A stretch of 26,714 bases of DNA from Aphelenchoides besseyi (GCA_024699855.1 JAMPIQ010000025.1:1-26714); one strand, 5' to 3'; shown: positions 16,856 through 26,714, counted from the first letter of the stretch. Made by a program: numbers and translations. Notes: generated from the sequence alone by a model not told the origin.

Positions 16856-17767
16856 CCGATGTGACCACAACTCCCGGCATCCGCCTTTCGGACGCCGCCA
16901 TCCGCCGCCGGATGCTTGCCGATTTCTGGTTCTATTTCCGCCAGAACCGCGGCGCCGTCATCGGCCTTGCCGTCTTCATCCTTCTGGTGCTGTTGGCAGT
17001 CTTCGCGCCGTTGATCGCGCCGCATGATCCCACCCAGCAATATCGTGATGCTCTTCTCGTCCCGCCGGTCTGGCAGGAAGGCGGCCGTGCCGGCTTCTTC
17101 TTCGGCACCGATGCGGTGGGTCGCGACATGCTGTCCCGCCTGATCTACGGCGCGCAATATTCGCTATTTATCGGCGTCGTCGTCGTCTCCATCGCCCTTG
17201 TGGGCGGCATCGTCATCGGTCTCGTTGCCGGTTTTCTTCGGCGGCTGGATTGATACCGTCATCATGCGCGTAATGGACATCATTCTCGCAGTTCCATCGC
17301 TGCTCTTGGCGTTGGTGCTGGTCGCGATACTTGGACCTGGCCTCACCAACGCCATGATTGCCATCGCCATCGCCTATCAGCCGCATTTCGCGCGTCTGAC
17401 GCGCGCTGCCGTCATGAGCGAGCTCAGGCGTGAATATGTCACGGCCGCGCGCGTGGCCGGTGCCGGCAATTTCCGGCTGATGTTCAAGACCATCCTGCCG
17501 AACTGCCTTGCGCCGCTGATCGTGCAGGCAACGCTTTCGTTCTCCTCTGCGGTTCTCGATGCGGCTGCACTCGGCTTCCTCGGCATGGGCGCGCAGCCGC
17601 CTGCCTCCGAATGGGGCACGATGCTGGCGGAAGCGCGTGAATTCATCCTGCGCGCCTGGTGGGTCGTTACCCTTCCGGGCCTGACGATCCTGATCTCGGT
17701 GCTCGCCATCAACCTCATGGGTGACGGCCTGCGCGATGCGCTCGATCCCAAACTGAAGCGGAGCTGA
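16852..17767 (+). CDS. dppC: dipeptide ABC transporter permease DppC (one frame break)
   Basis: The second inner-membrane permease. It has an N-terminal cytoplasmic part (RLSDAAIRRRMLADFW), a first membrane helix (GAVIGLAVFILLVLLAVFAPLIAP), the characteristic FGTDAVGRDMLSRLIYGAQYSL, and the EAA loop (SELRREYVTAARVAGAG). It ends INLMGDGLRDALDPKLKRS. One extra T in the run at 17232-17235 breaks the frame at GLVAGFFGGWIDTVIMR; corrected length is 304 residues. It overlaps dppB by 4 bp and lies 3 bp from dppD. Confidence 0.93.
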
Positions 17768-17770
17768 GCG

Positions 17771-18610
17771 ATGAGCCTGCTGAAAATCAAGAACCTCACC
17801 GTCAAATTCGCCACCGCCACCGGCGCGTTCACCGCCGTCAACGGCATCGATGTTTCCGTCGACAAGCATGAAGTGCTGGCCATCGTCGGTGAATCCGGTT
17901 CGGGTAAATCGGTGTCGATGCTTGCCGTCATGGGGCTTTTGCCCGACACGGCGACGATCACCGCCGACGAGATGACCTTCGATGGCAAGGACCTTTTGGC
18001 CATGTCGCCGCAGGAGCGCCGCCGGGTGATCGGTCGCGAGATCACCATGATCTTCCAGGAGCCGGTCGCCTCGCTCAACCCGTCCTTCACGGTCGGTTTC
18101 CAGATCGAGGAGGTTCTGCGCCTCAATCTCGGCATGAGCGGTGCTGCCGCGCGCGCCCGCGCTCTGGAACTGTTCCGGGCTGTCGGTATTCCCGAGCCGG
18201 AAACCAAGCTCAAGGCCTATCCGCACCAGATGTCGGGCGGCCAGTGCCAGCGCGTGATGATCGCGATTGCGATCGCTTCCAAGCCGCGCCTGCTGATCGC
18301 CGACGAGCCGACCACTGCGCTCGATGTCACGATCCAGAAGCAGATTCTCGATCTGCTGATGAACCTGCAGGCGGAATATGGCATGGCGCTGATCCTCATC
18401 ACCCATGACATGGGCGTGGTGGCGGAAACCGCCGACCGCGTCGTCGTGCAATATAAGGGCCGCAAGATGGAAGAGGCGGATGTCTTGAGCCTGTTCGAGG
18501 CTCCGCAGCATCCCTATACCAAGGCACTGCTTTCGGCCCTGCCGGAAAATGCCACCGGCGACCGTTTGCCCACGGTTTCCGATTTCTTCGGCAAGGAGGG
18601 CGTTCAATGA
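17771..18610 (+). CDS. dppD: dipeptide ABC transporter ATPase DppD
   Basis: ATP-binding subunit of 279 residues, intact. Walker A GESGSGKS (40-47), Q-loop MIFQEP, the oligopeptide-transporter pattern [11 protein letters not shown] signature MSGGQCQR, Walker [13 protein letters not shown], and switch histidine LITHDMG. The C-terminal [13 protein letters not shown] is typical of the DppD/OppD group; the longer C-terminal extension of some homologues is reduced here. Its stop overlaps the dppF start (ATGA). It works as a heterodimer with DppF. Confidence 0.95.
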   Translation: MSLLKIKNLTVKFATATGAFTAVNGIDVSVDKHEVLAIVGESGSGKSVSMLAVMGLLPDTATITADEMTFDGKDLLAMSPQERRRVIGREITMIFQEPVASLNPSFTVGFQIEEVLRLNLGMSGAAARARALELFRAVGIPEPETKLKAYPHQMSGGQCQRVMIAIAIASKPRLLIADEPTTALDVTIQKQILDLLMNLQAEYGMALILITHDMGVVAETADRVVVQYKGRKMEEADVLSLFEAPQHPYTKALLSALPENATGDRLPTVSDFFGKEGVQ

Positions 18611-19454
18611 GTATCGTTGTCGAAGGCAAGGGCATTACCCGCGACTATCACGTTCCCGGCGGCCTGTTCGGCGGCGCCAAGACGGTGCAGGCCCTGAAGG
18701 GCATCGACTTTACCGTCGAGCGCGGCAAGACGCTCGCCATCGTCGGTGAATCCGGCTCCGGTAAATCGACGCTGGCCCGCATCATCGCGCTGATCGACCC
18801 GGCATCCGGCGGCGAACTGAAGATCGAAGGCAAGCCGGTCGATATCGCCAGACGCCGTCCCGATACGGAGATGCGCTCCAAGGTGCAGATGGTGTTCCAG
18901 AACCCCTATGGCAGCCTCAATCCGCGCCAGAAGGTGGGCGACGTGCTGATGGAGCCGCTGGTCATCAACACCAAGATACCGGCTTCCGAGCGGCGCGAGC
19001 GGGCCGAAGCCATGCTGGTGAAGGTCGGTCTCGGTCCTGAGCATTTCAACCGTTATCCGCACATGTTTTCCGGCGGCCAGCGCCAGCGCATCGCCATTGC
19101 GCGCGCACTGATGCTGAACCCGGCGCTGCTGGTGCTGGACGAGCCGGTCTCCGCGCTCGATCTTTCCGTGCAGGCGCAGGTTCTGAACCTGCTCGCCGAC
19201 CTTCAGGAAGAATTCGAGCTGACCTATGTTTTCGTCAGCCATGATCTTTCGGTGGTGCGTTACATCGCCGATGATGTGATGGTCATTTCGAAGGGTGTGG
19301 CGGTGGAGCAGGGCAACGCGCGAGGAACTCTTCGCCGACCCGAAGCATCCCTATACCCGCCAGCTTTTCGCCGCGACACCGATCACGGATGTCGATGCCA
19401 TCCGCGCCCCGCGTGGAACGCCGCAAGGCGGCACGGCTGGCGGCGACCGCCTGA
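18607..19454 (+). CDS. dppF: dipeptide ABC transporter ATPase DppF (two frame breaks)
   Basis: Partner ATPase of DppD. It begins [19 protein letters not shown]. Motifs: Walker [11 protein letters not shown]-loop [17 protein letters not shown], signature [15 protein letters not shown], Walker [17 protein letters not shown], and switch histidine VSHDLSVV. After the switch, one extra A at 19315-19316 and one extra C in 19407-19410 hide the normal ending ([18 protein letters not shown], then [16 protein letters not shown], stop 19452-19454); the uncorrected frame runs to 19461. Corrected length is 281 residues. It is the last gene of the transporter set, followed at once by a terminator. Confidence 0.93.
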
Positions 19455-19474
19455 AGGCTGACGACCGAGGTTGG

Positions 19475-19505
19475 GAACAGGCCGGATTTCCGGCCTGTTC
19501 TTTTT
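19475..19505 (+). terminator. rho-independent terminator of the dpp operon
   Basis: GAACAGGCCGG (19475-19485) pairs perfectly with CCGGCCTGTTC (19490-19500) and is followed by five T residues. It stands between dppF and the convergent oxidoreductase gene, whose stop codon begins at 19507. Confidence 0.93.
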
Positions 19506-20979
19506 CAGGACTTCAGGAAACGCTCGACTGCCGCAAGCGCGCCCTGCTCCCGAATGTCTCGATAGGCGGCTTTCAGGGCTGGGACGAAGGTTTCGTTCCC
19601 GGGCAGGTCGCTGCCAAATGTGCGTTCGAAAGTCAGAAAACGGTCGACGACCGCATCCGGCGCCATTGCCAGTTGATCGGGCGCATCCCACTCCTTGAAA
19701 GCGGGATCGAGAATGGTGATCGGCTGCCCCTTTTCATTCTTGTCCGCGCAGGACCTTATCCAGAGCGCGACGGCGAAAATAACCGTCCGGCTTTTCAGCC
19801 TTCTCCGCAAGCAATTCGCGCAAGGGGCCAAGAATGCGCAGCGGCACTTTCTGCGATGCATCGGAGGCGATCTGCATGGTCTTGTGCTGCAATGAGGGAT
19901 TGGCGAAACGATCCCGCAGGCCGGCTGCGAATTCCGCCCCGTCAACGGCGGGGGTCGAGCGTCCGTTCGATCTCGCGCCAATAGGCGTCGATGAAATCGC
20001 GCACGGGCTTTTCACCCCATGCATCCGCCACCGTCGCAAGGCCGGCAATCTGGCCGATGGCGGCGATGGCGCTGTGGGAGCCGTTCAGCATTCTGAGCTT
20101 CATATGCTCGTATGGCTCGACATTGCCGACGAATTCCACGCCCGATTCTCGAGCGCCGGCCTTTCCATGCGGAAAACGGTCCTCAATGACAAAACGGAAA
20201 TAGGGTTCGGCCACTACCGGCCAGGCATCGCTGAGGCCGAGTGCGGTCGAAATCGCCTCACGGTCCGCATCCGTGGTGGCGGGAACGATCCGGTCCACCA
20301 TCGAGCAGGGGCAGGCAATATTGGTTTCGATGAAGGATGCCAGTTCCGGATCGGCCAGTTCCGCAAATTCCAGCAGCAGCTTTTTTGCAGCACATGGCCG
20401 TTTGCGGGCAGTTTGTCGCAGGAAAGGAGCGTCAGGGGCTGAGAACCTTGCCTGCGCCTGCGCCGAGTGGCGGCAAGGATGAAGCCGAAGATGGAGCGCG
20501 GCCGCTCCGGGTTTTTCGAGATCATGGACGATATCGGGATGATCGCGCAGCAGGCTGCGGGCGGCAAGATTGGTCAGGTAACCCTTCTCCGTCACGGTCA
20601 GTGTGACGATGAGGACGCGCGGATCGGCCATCCGCTCCACCAGCCGTTCGGGCTCTTCCGGGGCGACGATGGTTTCGAGAATCGAACCGATGATGCGCAG
20701 GCGCTCGCTCTCACCGTCTCGCAGGCAAAAGGTGTAGAGATTATCCTGCGGCTCGATGGCGTCGCGCGTATCCGGGCTGCGCAGCGATGCCGCGACGATG
20801 CCCCATCGGGTTTCGCCGCGATTAAGGCAATCGTCGATGAAAACCGCCTGATGCGCCCGATGAAAGGCCCCGACGCCGAGGTGGACGATGCCGGGCGTGA
20901 CGCTTTGGCGGTCATAGGCGGGTGTCGTGACGGATTGCGGCAGGCGGGGCAGGGTTGCAGCGGAAAGCCGGTCTGTCAT
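19505..20979 (-). CDS. mannitol dehydrogenase family oxidoreductase, perhaps fructuronate reductase (four frame breaks)
   Basis: A polyol-specific long-chain dehydrogenase, NAD(P)-dependent and cytoplasmic. It starts MTDRLSAATLPRLPQ at 20979. The N-terminal cofactor region is GIVHLGVGAFHRAHQAVFIDD with WGIVAASLRSPDTRDA. The catalytic signature appears as KLRMLNGSHSAIA, with Lys, Asn and His in the expected pattern. Breaks: one extra base at 20512-20516, two at 20381-20386, one at 19950-19954 and one at 19776-19779. The first two sum to three, so the uncorrected frame stays open through a scrambled segment. Corrected length is 489 residues, normal for the family. Its neighbours (GntR regulator, gci) point to a sugar-acid substrate such as fructuronate/mannonate or tagaturonate, but sequence alone does not separate these from mannitol. 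Confidence 0.85.
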
Positions 20980-21087
20980 CGATGCGAAATCCCCATGCGG
21001 AACGGGACGATTGTGGCTCGCGCCGCTCTCATTGCGGCGTCCGGCTTGTGGCGCATCATGTCAGTTCCTCCCCTATATGCGGAATGA

Positions 21088-21762
21088 TCAGGCGCCGGCC
21101 TCTTTGAGCAGCCGGACCTGGCGCAGCGTATTCTGGCGGCTGCGCTCGAGATGCCGCCACAGGGCATCGACGATCTGGGCCTTGCTGCCGGCGGCGATGG
21201 CATCGGCGATATTCTGGTGCTCTTCGACCGAGCGGGCGTAGTCGCCGAGGATCGAGACGAAAACCGTGTGGGTCTGGTCGAGAATGCGCTCATGCGAGCC
21301 GGAAATGACCGGAATGCGCGCGGCCGACACAAGGGTCGTATGGAAGCTGCGGTCGTAAAAAAGCGCTTTCGACAATTCGTCGAGCGTCGAGCCTTTGGCG
21401 AATTTACGATGTTTCGCAAGGCTTTCCAGCAGTTCCGCGTGCAGCGCTCCATCCAGTTGCCCGGCGTCGAAGGCCACTTCCACGGCGCCTTTTTCGAGCA
21501 GCATTCTGGCGGCGTAAAGTTCCTCCACATCCTCCACGGTGAAATCGCGCACCACCATGCCGCGACGGGAGGAATTGACCACCAGCCCATCGGCCTCGAG
21601 TTTCAGGCAGGCTTCCTTCACCGGCGTCGGGCTGATGCCGAGATCGGCGGCAAGCTCATTGGGCAGCAGGCGTTCGCCGCCGCGCAATCTGCCGCTGACG
21701 ATGCGCGCGCGCAGTTCCTGATGCGCCTGTTCGGCGAGAGTGACTTTGACCAGAGAGTTCAT
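21088..21762 (-). CDS. GntR family transcriptional regulator, FCD subfamily
   Basis: A 224-residue regulator, intact. N-terminal winged helix: LRARIVSGRLRGGERLLPNELAADL with the recognition part ISPTPVKEACLKLEADGLV and the wing NSSRRGMVV. C-terminal all-helical FCD ligand domain from about residue 75 (VEELYAARMLLEKGAVEVAF, DRSFHTTLVSAARIPVI, EEHQNIADAIAAGSKAQIVDALWRHLE), which carries the usual metal/ligand-binding histidines. It is divergent from gci and upstream of the oxidoreductase gene on its own strand, so it probably controls both in response to a sugar acid. A perfect AT-rich palindrome lies in the divergent gap. The 108 bp between its stop and the oxidoreductase start shows no gene. 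Confidence 0.9.
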   Translation of the reverse strand: MNSLVKVTLAEQAHQELRARIVSGRLRGGERLLPNELAADLGISPTPVKEACLKLEADGLVVNSSRRGMVVRDFTVEDVEELYAARMLLEKGAVEVAFDAGQLDGALHAELLESLAKHRKFAKGSTLDELSKALFYDRSFHTTLVSAARIPVISGSHERILDQTHTVFVSILGDYARSVEEHQNIADAIAAGSKAQIVDALWRHLERSRQNTLRQVRLLKEAGA

Positions 21763-21810
21763 GGCGGCATCATTGCCCAGCTTGAAAGGGCTGGCAATGG
21801 CTGAATATTA

Positions 21811-21832
21811 AAAATAAAAAATTTTTTATTTT
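21811..21832. promoter_or_regulatory. perfect 22-bp AT-rich palindrome between GntR gene and gci
   Basis: AAAATAAAAAA and its exact reverse complement TTTTTTATTTT adjoin without a spacer, about 50 bp from the GntR-regulator start and 160 bp from gci. In this GC-rich genome it is an isolated AT island in a divergent promoter region. It could be the operator of the GntR regulator or a promoter-proximal bent segment. Confidence 0.5.
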
Positions 21833-21993
21833 ACAAAAGCCGTTTTTCCTTTAGCTCTATCCCTCATCGGAAGCAGGCTGCTGGAGGAGGGCGGTCTGGC
21901 AATTTCCCGAAAGCCATCTGCGCGGCCCATGGTCGCGGGGACGCGGCGTCTATTCCTCCCCGCAAGCAATCAGCAATCGAGGAATGACCGATC

Positions 21994-23115
<1,122 letters not shown>

Positions 23116-23157
23116 GCAGCGGTATAAAGCCCGGATTTTAAGGGAGGGAAGCCCGTC

Positions 23158-23276
23158 CTCCGTCATGCCGGACTAGATCCGGCATCCAGCCACGGCGCGT
23201 CTGCGCCGTGAAAAGGTTGTTTCGCGATCAAAGACTTGATCGCGCTGGACCCCGGATCTAGTCCGGGGTGACGGAG
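23158..23276. repeat. RIME-like palindromic intergenic repeat
   Basis: A 119-bp element with terminal inverted repeats CTCCGTCA and TGACGGAG. Inside are four hairpins: GCCGGA/TCCGGC (23167-23183), CACGGCGC/GCGCCGTG (23191-23210), GCGATCAA/TTGATCGC (23224-23243) and CCCCGGA/TCCGGGG (23250-23268). The first and last are related to each other (both contain the GGA-CTAGA-TCC core in opposite sense). This is the architecture of rhizobial RIME elements, short non-autonomous repeats found between genes. It lies between the gci and LLM gene 3' ends. Confidence 0.8.
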
Positions 23277-23301
23277 TGTGGATGATGCAATTTTTCCAAA
23301 T

Positions 23302-24325
23302 TTAGCGCCAGCCAAGAGCCGGCGCCACTTGCTTGAGGATCGTCTCGATCACATGGGCGTTGTAATCGACGCCCAGCTGGTTCGGCACTGTCAGGAGCAG
23401 CGTGTCGGCCTCGGCGATGGCCTCGTCGGCTTTCAGCTGTTCGATCAGTTTTTCCGGCTCGGCGGCATAGCTGCGCCCGAAGATCGCGCGTGTCTTGTCG
23501 TCGATATAACCGATCTTGTCATCGCCTTCGTTGCCGTAACCGAAATAGGACCGGTCGCGGTCGTTGACGAGAGCGAAGATGCTGCGGCTGACCGACACAC
23601 GCGGCTCGCGGGTGTGGCCCGCTTCCTTCCAGGCTTCCCGGAAGGTGCGGATCTGCTGCGCCTGCTGGACATGGAAAGGCTCGCCCGTTTTCATCGGTTT
23701 TCAGCGTGGAGCTTTGCAGGTTCATGCCGAGCTTTGCCGCCCAGACTGCCGTTGCATTGGAACTCGAACCCCACCAGATGCGCTCGCGCAGCCCTTCGGA
23801 ATGCGGCTCCAACCGCAAAAGGCCGGGCGGGTTGGGGAACATCGGGCGCGGATTCGGTTCAGCGAAACCTTCACCTTTCAGAAGCTCGAGAAAGACTTCG
23901 GTGTGCTGACGCGCCATGTCTTCTTCGCTCTGGCCTTCGGCCGGGCGGTAACCGAAATAACGCCAGCCATCGATCACCTGTTCCGGCGAGCCGCGGCTGA
24001 TGCCGAGCTGCAGGCGTCCGCCGGCGATGAGGTCCGCCGAACCGGCGTCCTCCGCCATGTAGAACGGGTTTTCATAACGCATGTCGATGACGCCGGTGCC
24101 GATCTCGATGTTTTTCGTGCGCGCGCCGACGGCAGCCAGCAGCGGAAAGGGCGAGGCAAGCTGGCGGGCGAAATGGTGCACGCGGAAATAAGCGCCGTCG
24201 GCGCCGAGTTCTTCCGCGGCCACGGCGAGGTCTATCGATTGCAGCAGCGTGTCCGCAGCCGAGCGGGTTTGCGACTGAGGCGAGGGCGTCCAGTGGCCGA
24301 AGGACAGGAATCCGATCTTTTTCAT
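23302..24325 (-). CDS. LLM class flavin-dependent oxidoreductase (one frame break)
   Basis: A luciferase-like TIM-barrel oxidoreductase using FMN. It starts MKKIGFLSFGHWTPSP at 24325 with GGAAGG upstream. Family features: LAVAAEELGADGAYFRVHHF, KNIEIGTGVIDMRYENPFYMAEDAGSADLIAGGRLQLGISRG, GWRYFGYRP, RIWWGSSSNATAVWAAKLGMNL. One extra A in the run 23688-23691 breaks the frame at TDETGEPFHVQQAQQ; without it the protein is 340 residues and ends IETILKQVAPALGWR. The substrate is unknown; many relatives are nitrilotriacetate-monooxygenase or alkane-monooxygenase-like. The LysR gene upstream lies on the same strand, 136 bp away. Confidence 0.85.
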
Positions 24326-24461
24326 GATGACCTTCCAGATGTCGGAGGATGCCGGTCTTCACAAACCGGCTTTCGTTGTTGTCAGTCATATAGGCTGGCA
24401 CGCGTATCCTCCAACCGGCCGCGCGTAGACACGGTGTCGCCGAAATGTGAACGATGGCTGT

Positions 24462-25379
24462 TCAGACCATCATCCTGCGGTCGAGGATGAAGAGTTTTTC
24501 ATGCGCGCGCGCCGTGGTGAGAATGAAGTCCATCAGCGAGCGCACACGCGGCACATTGGCAAGGTCCTGATGGCTCGTCAGCCAGTAGCCGCGCCGCAGT
24601 TCCACTTCGCCGGCAAGCACCATCTGCAAATCCGGGAAGCGCGCGGCGATGAAATTCGGCAGGATGCACAGGCCCCGGCCGCTCAGCGTGGCCGTCAGCT
24701 GCGCAAAAATACTCGATGACTGAAAGCCCGGACGCAGGCCGGGCAGCACATCGCGCATATAGTCGAGACCCGGCGAGAAGATCAGGTCCTGTACGTAACC
24801 GATGAAGAAATGATCGAGCAGGTCTTCGCGCTTGGTGATTTTCGGTCGCCCGGCCAGATAGGAACGCGAGGCATAGATATGCAGCGTGTAATCGATGATC
24901 TGTTCGTTGATATAGGGACCGGCTTTCGGTGGGTCGAGCGTGACGGCCACATCCGCCTCCTTTCTGGAAAGCGCCATGATCTGCTGGATCGTCACCATTT
25001 CCACCATGATGTGGGGATGCGTGATGGCGAAGTCTTTCAGCCTTTCCACGAAGAAAAAATTGGAAAAACCTTCAGGCGCGCTAAGGCGCACCACGCCGCG
25101 CAGCAGGCTGCCGCTTTCGGAAATATCCGATTGCAGCCTTTCGGCTTCCGCCTCGATACGCTCGACCGTATCCACCAGCCGCCGCCCGACGGTCGTCAGT
25201 TCATAACCGCGCGGGTTTCGCTCGAACAGCTTGGTTTTAAGCGAGAATTCCAGCCGGTCGATATGGCGGGAGACGGTGGCGTGGCTGGTGCGCAGGCTTC
25301 GGGCCGCCGATGAGAGCTGTCCGGTGCGGGCCACGGCCAGAAAATATTGCAGGTCGTCCCAGGTGAAAGGGGTGGCCAT
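24462..25379 (-). CDS. LysR family transcriptional regulator
   Basis: A 305-residue regulator, intact. N-terminal helix-turn-helix: DLQYFLAVARTGQLSSAARSL with the recognition helix TSHATVSRHIDRLEFSL and LFERNPRGYELTTVG. Then the co-inducer-binding domain (LLRGVVRLSAPEGFSNFFF, EADVAVTLDPP, LHIYASRSYLA, GRGLCILPNFIAARF). The start ATG 25379 (MATPFTWDDLQ) has GGGAG 9 nt upstream. It is divergent from the ABC binding-protein gene at 25612, the usual LysR arrangement, with CTGTTC/GAACAG repeats just upstream of its own start. Confidence 0.92.
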   Translation of the reverse strand: MATPFTWDDLQYFLAVARTGQLSSAARSLRTSHATVSRHIDRLEFSLKTKLFERNPRGYELTTVGRRLVDTVERIEAEAERLQSDISESGSLLRGVVRLSAPEGFSNFFFVERLKDFAITHPHIMVEMVTIQQIMALSRKEADVAVTLDPPKAGPYINEQIIDYTLHIYASRSYLAGRPKITKREDLLDHFFIGYVQDLIFSPGLDYMRDVLPGLRPGFQSSSIFAQLTATLSGRGLCILPNFIAARFPDLQMVLAGEVELRRGYWLTSHQDLANVPRVRSLMDFILTTARAHEKLFILDRRMMV

Positions 25380-25400
25380 ATTTGTCTCCCATCAAGAGTT

Positions 25401-25427
25401 CTGTTCAAAAATGAACAGTTCCTGTTC
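25401..25427. promoter_or_regulatory. CTGTTC/GAACAG repeats upstream of the LysR gene
   Basis: Three half-sites in a row: CTGTTCA-N4-TGAACAG (25401-25418, perfect) and GAACAG-N3-CTGTTC (25413-25427, perfect, sharing the middle arm). They lie 22-48 bp upstream of the LysR start and are probable operator sites for autoregulation or for the divergent promoter. Assignment to this LysR protein is inference. Confidence 0.55.
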
Positions 25428-25596
25428 GCAATTTGATGATGCCCCGCTCTTGTGTCAACGGCCGAATTCGAGAAGTCTAGGCTCAGGATGCATCGCTTTG
25501 AGGAGGGCGGTGTGACCATTCGGGTGCAATGGCATGCAGGTCCCCCACGCGGTTCGTTCACCGTTGCACAGGACAATCTGAGGCTCGCAATCATCT

Positions 25597-25610
25597 CTGG
25601 GAGGAGAAGT
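25597..25610 (+). promoter_or_regulatory. strong ribosome-binding site of the ABC binding-protein gene, candidate small-RNA target
   Basis: CTGGGAGGAGAAGT immediately precedes the ATG at 25612. Its reverse complement ACTTCTCCTCCCAG differs at one position from ACTCCTCCTCCCAG at 12454-12467 in the first hairpin of the small RNA, giving 13 of 14 possible pairs. Pairing here would block translation initiation. Confidence 0.55.
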
Positions 25611-25611
25611 C

Positions 25612-26714
25612 ATGCGCAAGAGTATCGTTTTATCCACGGCCATGGCGCTGGCCGCTGGCACCGCCGCTTATGCCGCCGAGATTTCGGACGGCAAGGTCAA
25701 GATCGGCATCTTGAACGACCAGTCGGGCGTCTACGCCAATTTCGGCGGCAAATACTCTTATGAAGCCGCGAAGATGGCGGTCGAGGATTTCGGCGGCAAG
25801 GTGCTCGATGCGCCGGTGGAAGTGGTGACCGCCGACCACCAGAACAAGGCGGACGTCGCCTCCAATATCGCCCGCCAATGGTACGATACCGAACAGGTCG
25901 ATTCGATCATGGAACTGACCTCGTCGTCGGTCGGCCTTGCCGTGCAGGCGCTGTCCAAGGACAAGAAGAAGATCACCATCAATACGGGTGCGGCAACCAC
26001 CGAGCTGACCGGCAAGCAGTGCAGCCCCTATGGTTTCCATTGGGCCTATGACACCTATTCGCTGGCGGTCGGCACCGGTGGCGCGCTCGTCAAGCAGGGC
26101 GGCGACAGCTGGTTCTTCCTGACCGCCGACTATGCCTTCGGTTATTCGCTGGGAAGAAAACACGTCGAATTTCGTCAAGTCCAATGGCGGTAAGGTTCTG
26201 GGTTCCGTGCGCCATCCGCTTGCCACGACGGACTATTCCTCCTTCCTGCTGCAGGCGCAGTCCTCGGGCGCGAAGGTCATCGGCCTTGCCAATGCCGGTC
26301 TCGATACCTCCAACGCCATCAAGCAGGCGGCCGAATTCGGCATCGTCGCCGGCGGCCAGCGGCTTGCGGCGCTTCTCTTCACGCTTGCAGAAGTCCACGG
26401 CCTCGGTCTCGAAGCGGCTCAAGGGTTGACGCTGACGGAAGGTTTTTATTGGGACCGCGACGATGAATCGCGCAAGTTCGGCGAACGCTTCAAGGAACGC
26501 ACCGGCGCCATGCCGAACATGGTGCATGCCGGCACCTATTCCGCCGTGCTGCACTACCTGAAGGCCATCGAAAAGGCCGGCACAGACGATGCCGATGCCG
26601 TCGCCAAGGCCATGAAGGAAATGCCCGGTCAACGACGTCTTTTCGAAGGACGGCCATGTGGCCGCCAACGGCCGCATGATCCACGACATGTATCTCATGG
26701 AAGTGAAGAAGCCG
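25612..26714 (+). CDS. branched-chain amino-acid-type ABC transporter substrate-binding protein, 3' end missing (two frame breaks)
   Basis: A periplasmic binding protein of the LivJ/Peripla_BP_6 type. Signal peptide MRKSIVLSTAMALAAGTAAYA, cleaved near residue 21. Mature part: KIGILNDQSGVYANFGGKYSYEAAKMAVEDFGG, TADHQNKADVASNIARQWYD, and TINTGAATTELTGKQCSPYGFHW. Break one is an extra G at 26151-26153, after which the frame continues as EENTSNFVKSNGGKVLGS, GLANAGLDTSNAIKQAAEFG and GLTLTEGFYWDRDDES. Break two is an extra C at 26624-26626, after which it reads NDVFSKDGHVAANGRMIHDMYLMEVKKP up to the window edge. The ligand is unknown. It is divergent from the LysR gene, and permease and ATPase genes would be expected beyond the window. 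Confidence 0.9.

Noticed and set aside
17213..18607. Minus-strand ORF of 464 codons opposite dppC-dppD
   Set aside because: Histidine- and arginine-rich composition typical of antisense frames; it lies wholly over two recognised transporter genes.
20980..21087. Small gene between the GntR regulator and the oxidoreductase
   Set aside because: Short frames there lack a ribosome-binding site and codon bias; treated as leader sequence.

Overview
The window looks like chromosomal DNA of an Agrobacterium (Rhizobiaceae, Alphaproteobacteria). The evidence is high-GC coding bias, two proteins I recognise as close to characterised Agrobacterium enzymes (serine 3-dehydrogenase and D-galactarolactone cycloisomerase), a rhizobial nadQ-nadAB arrangement, the FYDLN-acid gene / cmk / rpsA block, a RIME-like palindromic repeat and an alpha-r14-type small RNA. 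I see no prophage, insertion sequence or CRISPR array.

Reading quality matters here. About two thirds of the genes contain reading-frame breaks, and nearly every one can be explained by one or two extra bases, usually in a homopolymer run. I count about 33 such insertions and need no deletion to explain any of them. They hit essential genes (rpsA, cmk) as often as accessory ones, so I treat them as sequence or assembly errors. Each broken gene is given as one CDS from its native start to its native stop, with the breaks listed.

Layout. (1) 1-2022, minus: NAD synthesis, with the regulator nadQ, then nadA, then the first codons of nadB; two palindromes lie in the nadQ-nadA gap. (2) 2185-3136, plus: a lone PAS-domain protein and a small membrane-anchored SNase-like protein. 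(3) 3213-6627: tRNA-Ala(GGC) and an acidic FYDLN-domain protein on the minus strand, then cmk and rpsA on the plus strand with a strong terminator. (4) 6671-10070, minus: three unrecognised genes, two of which share a C-terminal DDNGLY tail. (5) 10154-12318: a short RNase D (minus), then a deoxyribosyltransferase-family gene overlapping the serine dehydrogenase gene. (6) 12440-12560: a small RNA with three hairpins, each exposing a CU-rich anti-Shine-Dalgarno loop. (7) 12872-19505, plus: an M24 peptidase followed by a dipeptide/oligopeptide ABC importer dppABCDF, with intercistronic hairpins and a final terminator. (8) 19505-23115: a mannitol-dehydrogenase-family oxidoreductase and a GntR regulator on the minus strand, divergent from gci, together looking like a sugar-acid (uronate/aldarate) locus. 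(9) 23158-25379: a RIME-like repeat, an LLM-type flavin oxidoreductase and a LysR regulator on the minus strand. (10) 25612-end, plus: a branched-chain-amino-acid-type ABC substrate-binding protein, divergent from the LysR gene and cut by the window edge.

Functional threads: NAD synthesis under NadQ control; peptide import coupled to a cytoplasmic peptidase; sugar-acid catabolism under a local GntR regulator; and a small RNA whose loops match the ribosome-binding site of the substrate-binding protein gene at the end of the window.
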